NCBI RefSeq assembly: GCF_022427145.1
Contig: NZ_JAKSXN010000002.1
Span: 1-64,000, forward strand
DNA length: 64,000 bases
Origin: Paenibacillus timonensis
Lineage (GTDB): Bacteria; Bacillota; Bacilli; Paenibacillales; Paenibacillaceae
Reading direction: 5' to 3'
The position numbers and the translations under genes are program-made. The notes under the pieces are model-generated. The model was not told where the DNA came from, ran no database searches, and worked only from the letters and a program-made list of their open reading frames with translations. Positions 1-8,368 of this stretch are shown here, piece by piece. Numbering within the stretch: the stretch's first letter is position 1; each line of letters starts with the position of its first letter.

Positions 1-22
1 CCTTCGGGCACCAGAATCCGAG

Positions 23-151
23 ATTCTATATGAAAAACCGAATAGAATGCTCCAAATCCCGCGGTTTAGGCGAAATGTATATGGAATTTCATATACAATA
101 CACCTTCCAGGTACCGAAACCGCATAATATATATGAAAAATCGAATACATT
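23..151. repeat. Cluster of three ~25 bp imperfect palindromes at ~52 bp spacing
   Basis: Three related elements start near 23, 75 and 126, so they are spaced 52 and 51 bp. The first has perfect 7 bp arms (ATTCTAT and ATAGAAT), the second has arms GTATATG and CATATAC, and the third is weaker. The shared core is ATGAAAAACCGAATA. The same family recurs in opposite orientation at 62825-63004. No reading frame in the stretch is convincing, and the cluster may continue left of the window. The spacing and arms are seen directly; the function is unknown. Confidence 0.75.
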
Positions 152-207
152 CCGCCGTTGCCGCACTATAACTATACGGTGCGAGCCCCCAGCCCCTCCA
201 TCAAACC

Positions 208-250
208 AAAAAAGTGCAAGCCGCCAAGGGACTCCCTTGCGCTTGCACTT
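208..250 (-). terminator. Rho-independent terminator of the 95-aa gene
   Basis: A hairpin with GTGCAAGC-type arms and an inner CAAGGGA/TCCCTTG pairing lies just downstream of the minus-strand gene ending at 269. On the minus strand it is followed by a run of six T. Confidence 0.8.
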
Positions 251-268
251 TCGGGTTGGTTTGGACGC

Positions 269-556
269 TTAGTTTACCCCGTAGACCGAGGCCATGCAAT
301 CGACGAACATCCGGTTGTATTCCTGCCGGGTCAGGTCCTTGTTGCACTGGATATCGCGCCCCAGAAACTGGTACCAGGTGATCTCGACCTGATCCTTTTT
401 GTACAGGAACCGGCCGTTCGCAAGCGAAAACTTGTCGTTTTCGAAGGAAGTCACGTGTTCGTAATCCAGCTTGCTGCCTTCCTGCTCCGCAACGAATGTT
501 GCCAACAAAATCAACATTTTGAAAGGATCGTCATAGATTTCATATTGAGCGCTCAA
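269..556 (-). CDS. Small protein of unknown function, 95 aa
   Basis: I do not recognise this protein. It has no signal peptide or membrane segment, is rich in acidic and aromatic residues, and contains two cysteines (in DIQCNKD and DCMAS). It is supported as a real gene by a strong ribosome binding site (AAAGGAGAGG) about six bases before the ATG and by an intrinsic terminator just after the stop. It lies downstream of the ndoAI-ndoA pair on the same strand, but a terminator-like hairpin at 662-693 separates them, so it is probably its own transcription unit. It could be a lineage-specific cytosolic protein; no function is proposed. Confidence 0.65.
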   Translation of the reverse strand: MSAQYEIYDDPFKMLILLATFVAEQEGSKLDYEHVTSFENDKFSLANGRFLYKKDQVEITWYQFLGRDIQCNKDLTRQEYNRMFVDCMASVYGVN

Positions 557-661
557 ACGGCAACCTCTCCTTTATCCGTGATTACCTTCATCGTACTCGA
601 ATTGCCCCCGCTCGAAATAGCAAAATCATAAGATTCTAGTATCAAAATTATCGGCAAAACC

Positions 662-693
662 AAAAACGCCCCGGAGCCGTGTCCGGAGCGTTT
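662..693 (-). terminator. Terminator after ndoA
   Basis: The inverted repeat AAACGC-CCGGA / TCCGG-GCGTTT lies 36 bases beyond the ndoA stop. On the minus strand it is followed by TTTTTG. It probably ends the alr-ndoAI-ndoA transcription unit. Confidence 0.7.
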
Positions 694-728
694 GATGTCA
701 ACCTGAAAACGCATTAGTTTAGGAATAC

Positions 729-1079
729 TCAAAAATCGATTAAACCGAGGCTGATGAGCAGCGAATCGTTCACTTTCTTCATCGTCTCATCGTCCAAATG
801 CGTAATTTTATCCGTTAATCTTTGTTTGTCGATCGTTCGAATTTGCTCCAGCAAGATGACGGAATCCCTGTCAAATCCGTGCGTAGCCGCGTCAATCTCA
901 ACATGGGTTGGCAATTTCGCCTTTTGGATTTGCGCCGTAATAGCGGCAACAATGGCCGTCGGGCTGAATCGATTTCCGATATCATTCTGGATGATAAGCA
1001 CCGGTCTGACCCCGCCCTGCTCGGAACCCACCACAGGGGAAAGGTCTGCAAAAAAAACGTCGCCGCGCTTTACGATCAA
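729..1079 (-). CDS. ndoA: EndoA (MazF-family) mRNA endoribonuclease toxin
   Basis: This is a 116-residue MazF-family toxin, the same length as B. subtilis EndoA/YdcE. Members cleave mRNA at short single-stranded sequences and slow growth when not bound by their antitoxin. The protein starts [18 protein letters not shown], which is the family hallmark. Arg25 (in GGVRPV) and Thr48 (in AAITAQ) sit at the positions reported as catalytic in B. subtilis. The start codon lies three bases after the antitoxin stop, so the two genes are cotranscribed. The order ydcC-alr-ndoAI-ndoA matches B. subtilis, so this is a conserved chromosomal module and not a recent acquisition. Confidence 0.96.
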   Translation of the reverse strand: MIVKRGDVFFADLSPVVGSEQGGVRPVLIIQNDIGNRFSPTAIVAAITAQIQKAKLPTHVEIDAATHGFDRDSVILLEQIRTIDKQRLTDKITHLDDETMKKVNDSLLISLGLIDF

Positions 1080-1082
1080 TGT

Positions 1083-1364
1083 TTACACCCCGCTTACTAG
1101 GCGGTCCAGAGTGATGTCTGCATCTTCTTCCGCGTGGAACGCTTCGGAGGCCATGGACAAATTGATTTTTGCCATTTCCATATAGCCGCGCTGCATCGAT
1201 TCCCGGATAAAACGTTTCTTCCGCTCGTTCAGATACAGCTTCATGGCCTGCCTGATCAACTCGCTGCGGTTGGAATTCTCCATCGCCACGATTCCATCGA
1301 CTTCCTGCAAAAGATGATCCGGCAAACTGATCATAATTCTTTTGGTGTTGTGCATATTGGCCAT
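1083..1364 (-). CDS. ndoAI: EndoAI antitoxin, ribbon-helix-helix protein
   Basis: This 93-residue protein is the partner antitoxin of the downstream EndoA toxin. The N-terminal part (KRIMISLPDHLLQEVDGIV, then NRSELIRQAMKLYL) is a ribbon-helix-helix DNA-binding domain, and the acidic C-terminal tail (AEEDADITLD) is the usual toxin-binding segment. A ribosome binding site (GGGGGTGG) precedes the ATG. The pair is expected to autoregulate by binding DNA near the promoter, although alr upstream may also drive it. Identity rests on sequence pattern and on conserved context. Confidence 0.93.
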   Translation of the reverse strand: MANMHNTKRIMISLPDHLLQEVDGIVAMENSNRSELIRQAMKLYLNERKKRFIRESMQRGYMEMAKINLSMASEAFHAEEDADITLDRLVSGV

Positions 1365-1412
1365 CTTAAAACTTCCACCCCCAAAACCTACTCGACCCTG
1401 TTTCCTGATATC

Positions 1413-1443
1413 AGTATAGCATTATTCAAGGAAATTTATACAA
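1413..1443 (-). promoter_or_regulatory. Possible promoter for ndoAI-ndoA
   Basis: Read on the minus strand, TTGTAT is followed after 19 bases by TATACT, 49 bases before the antitoxin start. The spacer is two bases longer than ideal, so this is a weak prediction. The rest of the 245 bp gap to alr shows nothing else I can name. Confidence 0.35.
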
Positions 1444-1609
1444 AAGAAATATATGCCGAGAGTATATCAAGTATGCTGCATTTCATTATAAACAAAAACG
1501 CCAACGCCGTACATACCTGATCATTTCCATGTTTAGTATTCGATAGACCCGGCATAAATTCCTCCCTCAGGGTAAAGTTTTGTTGAATTTTGTCTGCCGC
1601 TCCATTCTG

Positions 1610-2791
1610 TCACAGCAGCGGGTTCAGCAATACGTCAGGTTCGCCTTTCCGCACGTAAACCCGGGGCACCCGGTGGGCCAGCATGCAAATCAACTCGTAA
1701 TGGATCGTTCCCATGGCGGATGCCAGCTCCCCGGCGGTAATTTCCTCGCCGACTTGCCGGCCGATGAGTACAACCTCTTCGCCGACTTGAATTTCTTCGG
1801 CTTCCTCAGCCAAAGCTTGAAGCGATACCATACATTGGTCCATACAAATTACGCCTGCTACAGGGACGCGGCGTCCGCGTATCAGAACTTGTGCCTTGCC
1901 GTTCAGCATTCGCGAATATCCGTCGGCATACCCGATCGGAAGGGTGGCGATCCGCTCCTCCTGCCCGGTGACGTATTTCGCTCCGTAACTAACGGCGGAA
2001 TGGGGCGGTAGCGTCTTGACCCGTACCGTTTCGGTTTTCAGCGAAAGGACCGGGGTTAGCCGCACTTGATCACGGCGCACCTCATCGGACGGATACAAGC
2101 CGTACAAAGCGATGCCGATGCGAACCATTTGCACCGACAATTCCGGCATATCAATGGCGATTGCGCTGTTCCCCGTATGTATGATCGGGATACGAATTTC
2201 ATGCTCCCGCAGCGCGTCCACCACACCCTGAAACCGGCGAAATTGTTCCAATGTATAGCTTTTGTCTTCCTCGTCCGCCGTGGCGTAGTGAGTGAACAAG
2301 CCTTCCACTTCCACCTGCGGCGCTTGCATGGCCTTGCGTACGAAGGCGACCGCCTCATCTCCAGGCAGCAGTCCGACGCGTCCCATGCCGGAATCGATTT
2401 TGATATGGACTTTCAGCTTATGCGGGAATTCGGCAGGATCCAGCGCTTCGATCGCCTCCAGCACTTCCTTGCTGAATACGTTCAGCGTGATGTCATGCTC
2501 CCACGCGGGACGAACACCATGGGGCGGCGTATATCCGAGCACCAGAATCGGCAGCTTGATGCCGGCCTTCCGGAGCTCCAGCGCTTCGTCCAGGAACGCG
2601 ACGCTGAGGTAATCCGCGCCGATCCGCTCCAATTCCTTCGCTACAGGCACGGCACCGTGCCCATAAGCATTAGCTTTTACACATGCCAGCATTTTCATGT
2701 CCGCGGGTTGTCTTCTCCGCAATTCCTCGAAATTGCCGCGCAGCGCGTCCAAATCAATTTCCGCACGGGTTGGTCGATACATCACTTGCAC
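1610..2791 (-). CDS. alr: Alanine racemase, PLP-dependent
   Basis: This 393-residue enzyme interconverts L- and D-alanine and supplies D-alanine for peptidoglycan. The PLP-binding lysine is Lys39 in VKANAYGHG, the alanine racemase signature. The second catalytic residue, a tyrosine, is expected in the AVSYGAKY segment, followed by the conserved LPIGYADG. The length is normal for the family. I kept the GTG at 2791 because the GGAGAAGGTG ribosome binding site is eight bases from it, whereas the ATG three codons later would be too far. It sits between ydcC and ndoAI, as in B. subtilis. Confidence 0.96.
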   Translation of the reverse strand: MQVMYRPTRAEIDLDALRGNFEELRRRQPADMKMLACVKANAYGHGAVPVAKELERIGADYLSVAFLDEALELRKAGIKLPILVLGYTPPHGVRPAWEHDITLNVFSKEVLEAIEALDPAEFPHKLKVHIKIDSGMGRVGLLPGDEAVAFVRKAMQAPQVEVEGLFTHYATADEEDKSYTLEQFRRFQGVVDALREHEIRIPIIHTGNSAIAIDMPELSVQMVRIGIALYGLYPSDEVRRDQVRLTPVLSLKTETVRVKTLPPHSAVSYGAKYVTGQEERIATLPIGYADGYSRMLNGKAQVLIRGRRVPVAGVICMDQCMVSLQALAEEAEEIQVGEEVVLIGRQVGEEITAGELASAMGTIHYELICMLAHRVPRVYVRKGEPDVLLNPLL

Positions 2792-2953
2792 TTTCGGGTC
2801 ACCTTCTCCAAAGATTGAGAGTTCAAATATCTGAGCAATAACCTAATGGTAATGTTCATGGATGCGACTGTCAATTCTGCAAAAGAACCCAATTGCCGAG
2901 AAGGGCCGTTTTCAATGGATCCCTCTATATAATAAAGAGGCGAATCGACAGGT

Positions 2954-2977
2954 TCGGCGGGAGAAGCCTCCCGCCGA
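2954..2977 (-). terminator. Strong hairpin after ydcC
   Basis: The arms TCGGCGGGAG and CTCCCGCCGA form a very stable stem 27 bases after the ydcC stop. There is no good T-run on either strand, so termination is uncertain. Confidence 0.4.
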
Positions 2978-3003
2978 CACAGCCGTTATCCGCCTGTTCC
3001 TTC

Positions 3004-4131
3004 TTATTTACCCGTTTGATCCTGCATCGAAGCGGCGATCTTGACCATTTCGGTCACCGGTAAGTTCTCGCTCGTAATCCGGAATTCCAGACCGTCTACG
3101 GTCCAGGTGAGCGTCTGCAGCGCATCCCCGGTCAGAAGCCCCCACGTAAAGCCCATGTCAACCAGTTCGCCCGGTACAAGCGAAGCGGTACGGTCCGGCG
3201 AACGCGTCTCCGACAGCGTGAATGGATATGTACCGTCATACCGCAGCAGCACGGTCGTACGATCGGCGCCTTCCACGGCTTGGTCGTCCTGGTACAGAAC
3301 CCCATCCGGCAAATAGGTCGGGATAATGACGCCAAAGGGTTCCGTTAATGCCGGCGTGGCCGGTGTTGCCGTTGTCCCGCCTTCCGCATCATTGGATGCA
3401 GCATCGCCGTTAGCGCCAGCAGCTTCATCGGCCGGCGTCTTCTCCACGAGCATGCCGTTCTCGTCGACTTCAAGCAGCGTGCCTTGGGAATCCTGGGCCG
3501 CCGTATCCAGATTGTGCTGCATGTCGAACGAGTTCTTGTCGAACTTGGCATCGAAGTCGAATTTATCGAATTTCACTTCGACGACGACTTTGGCTTCGGC
3601 ATCGGAAACCTGAACTTGCTTCGGCGCATAGTTGTCCTTGGCCAGCCAGATTTTTTGCCGTACTAAGGCGTGCGTGTTGTAATTGGCCGCGACCTCGAAG
3701 ATGTAGCTCTCCTTGTCGCTTTCAAATTGCCGCGAGCTGTCGCTCAAGATGCTGCGGGCCAGCGTTTGGTACAGATACACCTGACCCTGGTTTTCCGGCC
3801 AGTCGCTTTGGAATCGGAAGCTCTTGTTTAGGCTTGGCGTCAGCACAAACACCCCTTGTTCGTTACGGAGCACGATTTGCGTGACGTCCTTCTGCGCATT
3901 GGTGAGCGCGATCCGGTAGAACGACGGGTTTTGGTACCAGACTTCCACCTTGTACTCCTGAGGCTTGTCACCCGTATAAAGCGTCATCGTGCCGGAACCC
4001 TGATAACTCTCCAACTGGGCAACCACTTTGTCCAAATCCTTGACGACGCCGTCGGCGTCCTTTTTCCCGCATGCAGCCAGCACGAAGCTTAAGGCTATCA
4101 CGATGGTCAGCATCCACGTGAAACGGCGCAT
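3004..4131 (-). CDS. ydcC: YdcC-like lipoprotein (LolA-fold family)
   Basis: This is a 375-residue secreted lipoprotein. The signal peptide is MRRFTWMLTIVIALSFVLAAC with the lipobox LAAC, so the mature protein is anchored to the outer face of the membrane. The following 200 residues resemble the outer-membrane-lipoprotein-sorting (LolA/YdcC) fold, and a low-complexity Ala/Glu/Thr linker near residues 235-265 leads to a C-terminal domain resembling DUF4367. I start it at 4131, where AGAGGGGAT precedes the ATG; the open frame upstream has no ribosome binding site. In B. subtilis ydcC is next to alr and is known as a sporulation-associated gene, and the same arrangement is seen here. The exact role is unknown. 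Confidence 0.85.
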   Translation of the reverse strand: MRRFTWMLTIVIALSFVLAACGKKDADGVVKDLDKVVAQLESYQGSGTMTLYTGDKPQEYKVEVWYQNPSFYRIALTNAQKDVTQIVLRNEQGVFVLTPSLNKSFRFQSDWPENQGQVYLYQTLARSILSDSSRQFESDKESYIFEVAANYNTHALVRQKIWLAKDNYAPKQVQVSDAEAKVVVEVKFDKFDFDAKFDKNSFDMQHNLDTAAQDSQGTLLEVDENGMLVEKTPADEAAGANGDAASNDAEGGTTATPATPALTEPFGVIIPTYLPDGVLYQDDQAVEGADRTTVLLRYDGTYPFTLSETRSPDRTASLVPGELVDMGFTWGLLTGDALQTLTWTVDGLEFRITSENLPVTEMVKIAASMQDQTGK

Positions 4132-4229
4132 GAGATCATCCCCTCTGCAGTTTGATTTCCTAAACTGATACATGTCTATGAGGGAACTTGGCCGATTATG
4201 CAGACTAGCCCCTGCCCGGCGAAGACAAG

Positions 4230-4336
4230 TTGCGGGATGCAGGTTACCCTGCCGCAAATGCAGTTGACCGATTACGGTATTGCGTCCTTAAAAAACGGCG
4301 TGATATGGTTAACTCACCAACCAAGCTAACAGTTGA
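4230..4336 (+). promoter_or_regulatory. Upstream region of the LytTR-ABC operon with hairpin and CAGTTGA repeats
   Basis: A hairpin with arms TTGCGG/CCGCAA and inner arms GCAGG/CCTGC spans 4230-4257. It is followed by two copies of CAGTTGA, at 4261 and 4330. LytTR proteins bind pairs of short repeats of this general kind. A possible -35 TTGACC at 4264 with TTAAAA 18 bases later could be the promoter. All of this is pattern-level inference. Confidence 0.3.
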
Positions 4337-4369
4337 TGCCGCTTATCCAGGTACCGAGGAGTGAATTCT

Positions 4370-4807
4370 TTGAAACTGATCATCGATCAATCCCTCGACC
4401 ACGAGGACGTAGAAATCACGATCAAATGCCGGTTGATCGACGCCGATTTGGAGAAACTGATCGCCCAGATCCGGTTGTACGGCTTTGCCATTACCGGCAA
4501 AAAGGACGGAGCCGTCCACCCCTTGCGGCCGGAAGATATCTTCTATTTCGAATCCATCGACGACAAGACCTTTGCTTATTGCGAAAAGGACGTCTTCGAC
4601 TGCAGCCTCAAGCTCTATGAGTTGGAGCAGCAGTTGGCCAAAGCCGATTTCGTGCGGATCAGCAAAAGCTGCATCCTGAATATCGCCAAGCTGTCCAGTG
4701 TCAAGGCTTTGATTAACGGACGGTTCGAGGCCCGCCTCCAAAACGGGGAGAAGCTGATCATTAACCGCCATTACGTCCAGGGATTTAAGGAAAAATTCAA
4801 TTTTTAG
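4370..4807 (+). CDS. LytTR-family DNA-binding regulator
   Basis: This 145-residue protein is a stand-alone LytTR transcription factor with a short N-terminal segment instead of a receiver domain. The LytTR fold covers about residues 45-145: it has the DIFYFESIDDKTFAY strand and the FVRISKSCILNIAKL segment, and ends with NGEKLIINRHYVQGFKEKF. I start at the TTG at 4370, eight bases after GAGGAG; the in-frame GTG at 4361 overlaps that site. LytTR-DUF3021-ABC exporter operons are common in Bacillota, and the regulator usually controls its own operon, often in response to peptides or antibiotics. The signal here is unknown. Confidence 0.88.
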   Translation: MKLIIDQSLDHEDVEITIKCRLIDADLEKLIAQIRLYGFAITGKKDGAVHPLRPEDIFYFESIDDKTFAYCEKDVFDCSLKLYELEQQLAKADFVRISKSCILNIAKLSSVKALINGRFEARLQNGEKLIINRHYVQGFKEKFNF

Positions 4808-4819
4808 GAGGGCCGAAGG

Positions 4820-5251
4820 ATGACCAAATTGAAAACCTACCTTACCATCGACTGCATCTCGTTTACGTTCGTGATCTTGATTTTCTCGGGTCTGTCGCTG
4901 CTGGATGTGCTCCCTCCCTTATCTACCCGGATAGCCTTGCAAATCTTCGCGATGACGTCGTGCATCGCGCTCTTGATGAACTTCACCGACCGGATTCCCT
5001 GGAAGAGCCTGTGGCCTTCGATGGCCGTCGAAATTGGGATCGTGCTGTTTTCGGTATTTACCATCGGTTGGCTGTTTCGCGTGTTCCCAATGAACGGGCC
5101 TAATTTTGCGGTGATCAGCGGAATGTCCGTGGCGGTGTACTTTGGCGTATACGGCGTTCTGATCATCAAAGACCGCGTAGATGCGGATAAGATCAACCAG
5201 CATATTCAATCCAAACAGAAGAACCCGTCACGAAAGACGGAGGGGGAGTAA
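4820..5251 (+). CDS. DUF3021-family membrane protein
   Basis: This 143-residue protein has four predicted membrane helices (about residues 13-33, 41-58, 70-90 and 96-116) and a short basic cytoplasmic tail ending in KNPSRKTEGE. Its size, topology and place directly after a LytTR regulator fit the DUF3021 family, whose members are usually paired with LytTR proteins and may inhibit or sense for them at the membrane. It starts 12 bases after the LytTR stop with a GGAGGG site, and it is followed after three bases by the ABC ATPase, so the four genes form an operon. Confidence 0.82.
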   Translation: MTKLKTYLTIDCISFTFVILIFSGLSLLDVLPPLSTRIALQIFAMTSCIALLMNFTDRIPWKSLWPSMAVEIGIVLFSVFTIGWLFRVFPMNGPNFAVISGMSVAVYFGVYGVLIIKDRVDADKINQHIQSKQKNPSRKTEGE

Positions 5252-5254
5252 CTC

Positions 5255-6172
5255 ATGGGGAATATCATTGAGGTTAACGGCCTAAAAAAATCGTTTGGTT
5301 CATTGCAGGCCGTGAAGAAGGTGGACTTTACGGTGAAGGAGGGCAGCTTGTTTGCCTTCCTCGGGCCCAACGGAGCGGGCAAATCAACGACGATCGATAT
5401 CATTTCAACCCAGCTTCAGCCCGACGGCGGCGAAGTGGTCATCGACGGGTACCGCTTGGGGCAAGACGATGATCGGATTCGCTCCTCCATCGGGATCGTG
5501 TTTCAGGACAGCCTGCTTGATCCGCTGCTGACGGTCGAGGAAAATTTGCAAACCCGGGGCCGCCTGTACGGGCGATCTCGCCCGGAACTCAAAGCGGCGA
5601 TCGAAGCGGCGGCGGAAACGGCGGGCGTCGCTGAATTTCTGAAGCGGCCTTACGGCAAGCTGTCCGGCGGCCAACGCCGGCGGGCCGACATCGCCCGGGC
5701 TTTAATCCACACGCCAAAGGTATTGTTTCTCGACGAACCGACGACGGGACTGGACCCGCAAACGCGCAAAAGAGTGTGGGAAATGGTTTTGAAGCTGCAG
5801 CGGGAACAGGGCATGACGGTGTTTTTGACCACGCATTATATGGAGGAAGCCGCCCAAGCCGACGATATCACGATCATCGACCACGGCGAAGTATTGGCCC
5901 AAGGCACGCCGCTGGAACTCAAAAACCGGTACGCTTCCGACATGCTGAGAATCAAACCGGTGGATGACGGCAAGTTGGCCGCTCTGCTGGAGGAATTGGG
6001 ACTTGCCTTCAACCGGGATGCCGCGGGCATTTATCGCATTGCGCTAAACCATACCGTCGAAGCGCTCGGAATCCTGGACCGGTGCCGGGACAATATTGCC
6101 AACCTGGAAGTCGTCAACGGAACGATGGACGACGTGTTTATCAACCTGACGGGAACGGAGGTCAGAAGCTGA
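5255..6172 (+). CDS. ABC-2 exporter ATP-binding protein
   Basis: This 305-residue ATPase energises the adjacent permease. Walker A is GPNGAGKST (residues 37-45), the signature is LSGGQ (136-140), Walker B is VLFLDEPTTGLDP (from about 156), and the H-loop histidine is near 194 in TTHYMEEA. A C-terminal extension of about 85 residues is typical of DrrA/CcmA-type drug or lipid exporters. The stop overlaps the permease start (ATGA), indicating translational coupling. The substrate cannot be read from sequence; the LytTR and TetR neighbours suggest a toxic or antimicrobial compound. Confidence 0.93.
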   Translation: MGNIIEVNGLKKSFGSLQAVKKVDFTVKEGSLFAFLGPNGAGKSTTIDIISTQLQPDGGEVVIDGYRLGQDDDRIRSSIGIVFQDSLLDPLLTVEENLQTRGRLYGRSRPELKAAIEAAAETAGVAEFLKRPYGKLSGGQRRRADIARALIHTPKVLFLDEPTTGLDPQTRKRVWEMVLKLQREQGMTVFLTTHYMEEAAQADDITIIDHGEVLAQGTPLELKNRYASDMLRIKPVDDGKLAALLEELGLAFNRDAAGIYRIALNHTVEALGILDRCRDNIANLEVVNGTMDDVFINLTGTEVRS

Positions 6173-7026
6173 TGTTAAGCATTGCAAACCGGAATTTGAA
6201 GATCTTCTTCAGGGACCGCGCCGCGGTATTGTTCTCCCTGCTGGCCGTGTTCATCATTCTTGGGCTTTATGTCGTCTTTCTCGGGGATACGATCGCGGAC
6301 AGCCTGCCGGTGATCGACGGGGCGTCTGTTCTGATCAACAGTTGGGTGCTCGCCGGCATTCTAGCCGTCACCTCCGTTACTTCTACGATGGGGGCTTTCG
6401 GGATCATGGTCGAAGACCGCTCGCGTAAAATCCTCAAGGATTTTACGACGTCCCCCCTCCGGAGAAGCCGGCTAACCGGCGGCTACATCCTCAGCGCTTG
6501 CTCCGTGGGCGTCATCATGAGCGTAGTCACCTTTATCCTCGGGGAGCTGTATATCCTGGTGCTGGACGGGGAGCTGCTGCCGCTGCTCAGTATCCTGAAA
6601 GTGCTTGGACTCATCGTGTTATCCGTCCTCGCCAGCAGCTCGATCGTCTTCTTCATCACCACGTTCCTGCGCAGCCAGAACGCCTTCTCGGCGGCCAGTA
6701 CGGTGATCGGAACGTTGATCGGCTTCCTGACCGGCATATACGTGCCGATGGGCAGCCTGCCCGAAGCCGTGCAGTGGGTCATTAAAGTCTTCCCGATCTC
6801 CCATGCCGGCGTGTTGATCCGCAACGTGATGCTCGAGCGCCCGATGGAAGTCTCTTTTCACGGCGCACCGGCCGGCGCGCAAGCGGAGTTTACGGAAAAT
6901 ATGGGCGTTGTCTATCACTTCGGCAGCTACCAGGTGGAGCCTTGGGTAAGCATCGTCGTTTTGCTGGCGACAACGGTGTTATTCTTCGGCTTATCCCTGC
7001 TTAGCGTATCGCGTAAAAACAAATAA
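6172..7026 (+). CDS. ABC-2 type exporter permease
   Basis: This 284-residue permease has about six membrane helices, with a large first loop and the conserved DRSRKILKDFTTSPLRRSRL segment that contacts the ATPase. The start is the ATG at 6172, which overlaps the stop of the ATPase gene; an upstream open frame is a shadow of the ATPase gene. The region FLTGIYVPMGSLPEAVQWVIKVFPISHA matches ABC-2 permeases of the DrrB/NodJ group. Its stop is directly next to the stop of the converging TetR gene. Confidence 0.92.
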   Translation: MLSIANRNLKIFFRDRAAVLFSLLAVFIILGLYVVFLGDTIADSLPVIDGASVLINSWVLAGILAVTSVTSTMGAFGIMVEDRSRKILKDFTTSPLRRSRLTGGYILSACSVGVIMSVVTFILGELYILVLDGELLPLLSILKVLGLIVLSVLASSSIVFFITTFLRSQNAFSAASTVIGTLIGFLTGIYVPMGSLPEAVQWVIKVFPISHAGVLIRNVMLERPMEVSFHGAPAGAQAEFTENMGVVYHFGSYQVEPWVSIVVLLATTVLFFGLSLLSVSRKNK

Positions 7027-7626
7027 TCAAGCGTCCGCCGCCGCGTTCGAGAATGAGTCCAGATGGGCCGTCAGAATGCGGCGGATTTTCTTAGGATCAA
7101 GCCGTACCGGATCGAGCAACGCATGCAGGGCAATGCCGTCGATCAAAGCGTAGAGCCGCTCCGTTTCCAGCTCCCGATCTGCCCCCGCTTGCAGCAGCCC
7201 ATGCTGATCCATGGATGCGATCAAACGCTGCATCAAGTCGTACAACCCGTCATGGCGTGCATCGAACCCTTTGGGTTTGTGCCGGAAATAGGCGGTAAAC
7301 GCCATCCACACCTCCATTTCCGCCCGGGTCTCCTCGCGGGTTGGCACGACCTCCAGCAAAATTCTAAGCACCTTCTCCTTCGGCGGAAGGTCCAACGCAG
7401 AAATGTCAAGGATTCGTCCTGCCGCCCTCTCCTTCACCAGGTTCATCGCATAGAGCAGCAGCTCCTCCTGCGAGCTGAAATCATGGCGCAGCGCCCCCGG
7501 CGAAAGTCCCGCCGCCCTGGCGATATTGCGAACCGTTGCCCCTTCCATCCCCTGCTCCAAAATCACCCGCCAGGTTGCTTCGGCTATAACTTGTTTTCTT
7601 TGTTCATGATCTACTTGTTTTGGCAT
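7027..7626 (-). CDS. TetR-family transcriptional regulator
   Basis: This 199-residue regulator has an N-terminal TetR helix-turn-helix (about residues 10-57, including GATVRNIARAAGLSPGALRHDF) and an all-helical ligand domain. The pattern is like the BetI/PksA branch, with WRVILEQGMEGATVRNIA. It converges on the ABC exporter with no gap between the stops, and is divergent from the membrane protein gene at 7747, which it may control. The ligand is unknown. The start ATG at 7626 is preceded by a weak site within TAGAGACATG. Confidence 0.87.
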   Translation of the reverse strand: MPKQVDHEQRKQVIAEATWRVILEQGMEGATVRNIARAAGLSPGALRHDFSSQEELLLYAMNLVKERAAGRILDISALDLPPKEKVLRILLEVVPTREETRAEMEVWMAFTAYFRHKPKGFDARHDGLYDLMQRLIASMDQHGLLQAGADRELETERLYALIDGIALHALLDPVRLDPKKIRRILTAHLDSFSNAAADA

Positions 7627-7676
7627 GTCTCTAGTTTACCACCTCCATGGCCGATCACACAATTTATTTAGCACAG

Positions 7677-7705
7677 TTGTATTAATTAAAACGGGATGTT
7701 ACAAT
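7677..7705 (+). promoter_or_regulatory. Sigma-A promoter of the 185-aa membrane protein gene
   Basis: TTGTAT and TACAAT are separated by exactly 17 bases and lie about 40 bases before the ATG. The AT-rich stretch between the two divergent genes could also hold the TetR operator. Confidence 0.6.
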
Positions 7706-7746
7706 ACACTCGACATTTTCACATTCATTGCGTTAAGGGGGGCATT

Positions 7747-8304
7747 ATGAACTTTGTCGCTTGGTTGATCGTCGCCTGTGAAATCGCCTTTTGGATCGTC
7801 ATTATCGCGGGATTATCCGTCCGTTATGGGCTGAAGCGGCCAAAGCTGGGGTTGGCGCTGTTGGCCTTAACGCCGGTGATCGATTTGCTGCTGTTCGTCA
7901 TTACCGGCGTAGACTTGTACAACGGTGCCGCAGCGACGACAGCCCATGGGATCGCGGCCGTTTATATCGGCGTGTCGATTGCTTTCGGCAAAAGCATGAT
8001 CGACTGGGCCGACCGCTGGTATCGTTACCTGATCGCCGGGGAGAAGGAGGCTAGGCCGCCCAGACGGTATGGCCTGGAGTTTGCCAAGCAGGAGTTAAGG
8101 GGTTTTCTTCGCCATGCGCTCTCATTCCTGATTGGCGGAGCCCTGCTCCTCGGCATGATCACCTTCATCGACGATCCGGGCCGGACCGAAGCGCTGGGCG
8201 GGATTTTGCGGGTCTGGGGCCTGGTGCTCGGCATCGATGGTCTTGTCATGATCTCCGCGTTCGTCTGGCCGAAGCAGCCGAAACAAAAACCGGACCGGGC
8301 ATGA
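7747..8304 (+). CDS. Integral membrane protein, YmcC-like
   Basis: This 185-residue protein has about six hydrophobic segments: three in the first 90 residues and two after a basic loop near residues 100-120 (EKEARPPRRYGLEFAKQELRG). Its size and pattern remind me of the YmcC group of Bacillus membrane proteins, but this is only a tentative match. The ATG at 7747 is preceded by AAGGGGGG; the longer frame has no ribosome binding site. It has its own promoter and a terminator that overlaps its stop, so it is monocistronic. It may respond to the divergent TetR regulator. Confidence 0.7.
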   Translation: MNFVAWLIVACEIAFWIVIIAGLSVRYGLKRPKLGLALLALTPVIDLLLFVITGVDLYNGAAATTAHGIAAVYIGVSIAFGKSMIDWADRWYRYLIAGEKEARPPRRYGLEFAKQELRGFLRHALSFLIGGALLLGMITFIDDPGRTEALGGILRVWGLVLGIDGLVMISAFVWPKQPKQKPDRA

Positions 8305-8324
8305 GTTGCCCGATCCGGTTCTTT
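8288..8324 (+). terminator. Terminator overlapping the stop of the membrane protein gene
   Basis: The arms AACCGGA-CGGGCA and TGCCCGATCCGGTT form a long stem with loop TGAGT, followed by CTTTT. The stop codon lies in the loop region. Confidence 0.8.
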
Positions 8325-8368
8325 TGGCGTCCCCTGGCCAGCTATAGTCGATAACGCGAAAGTTGCGT

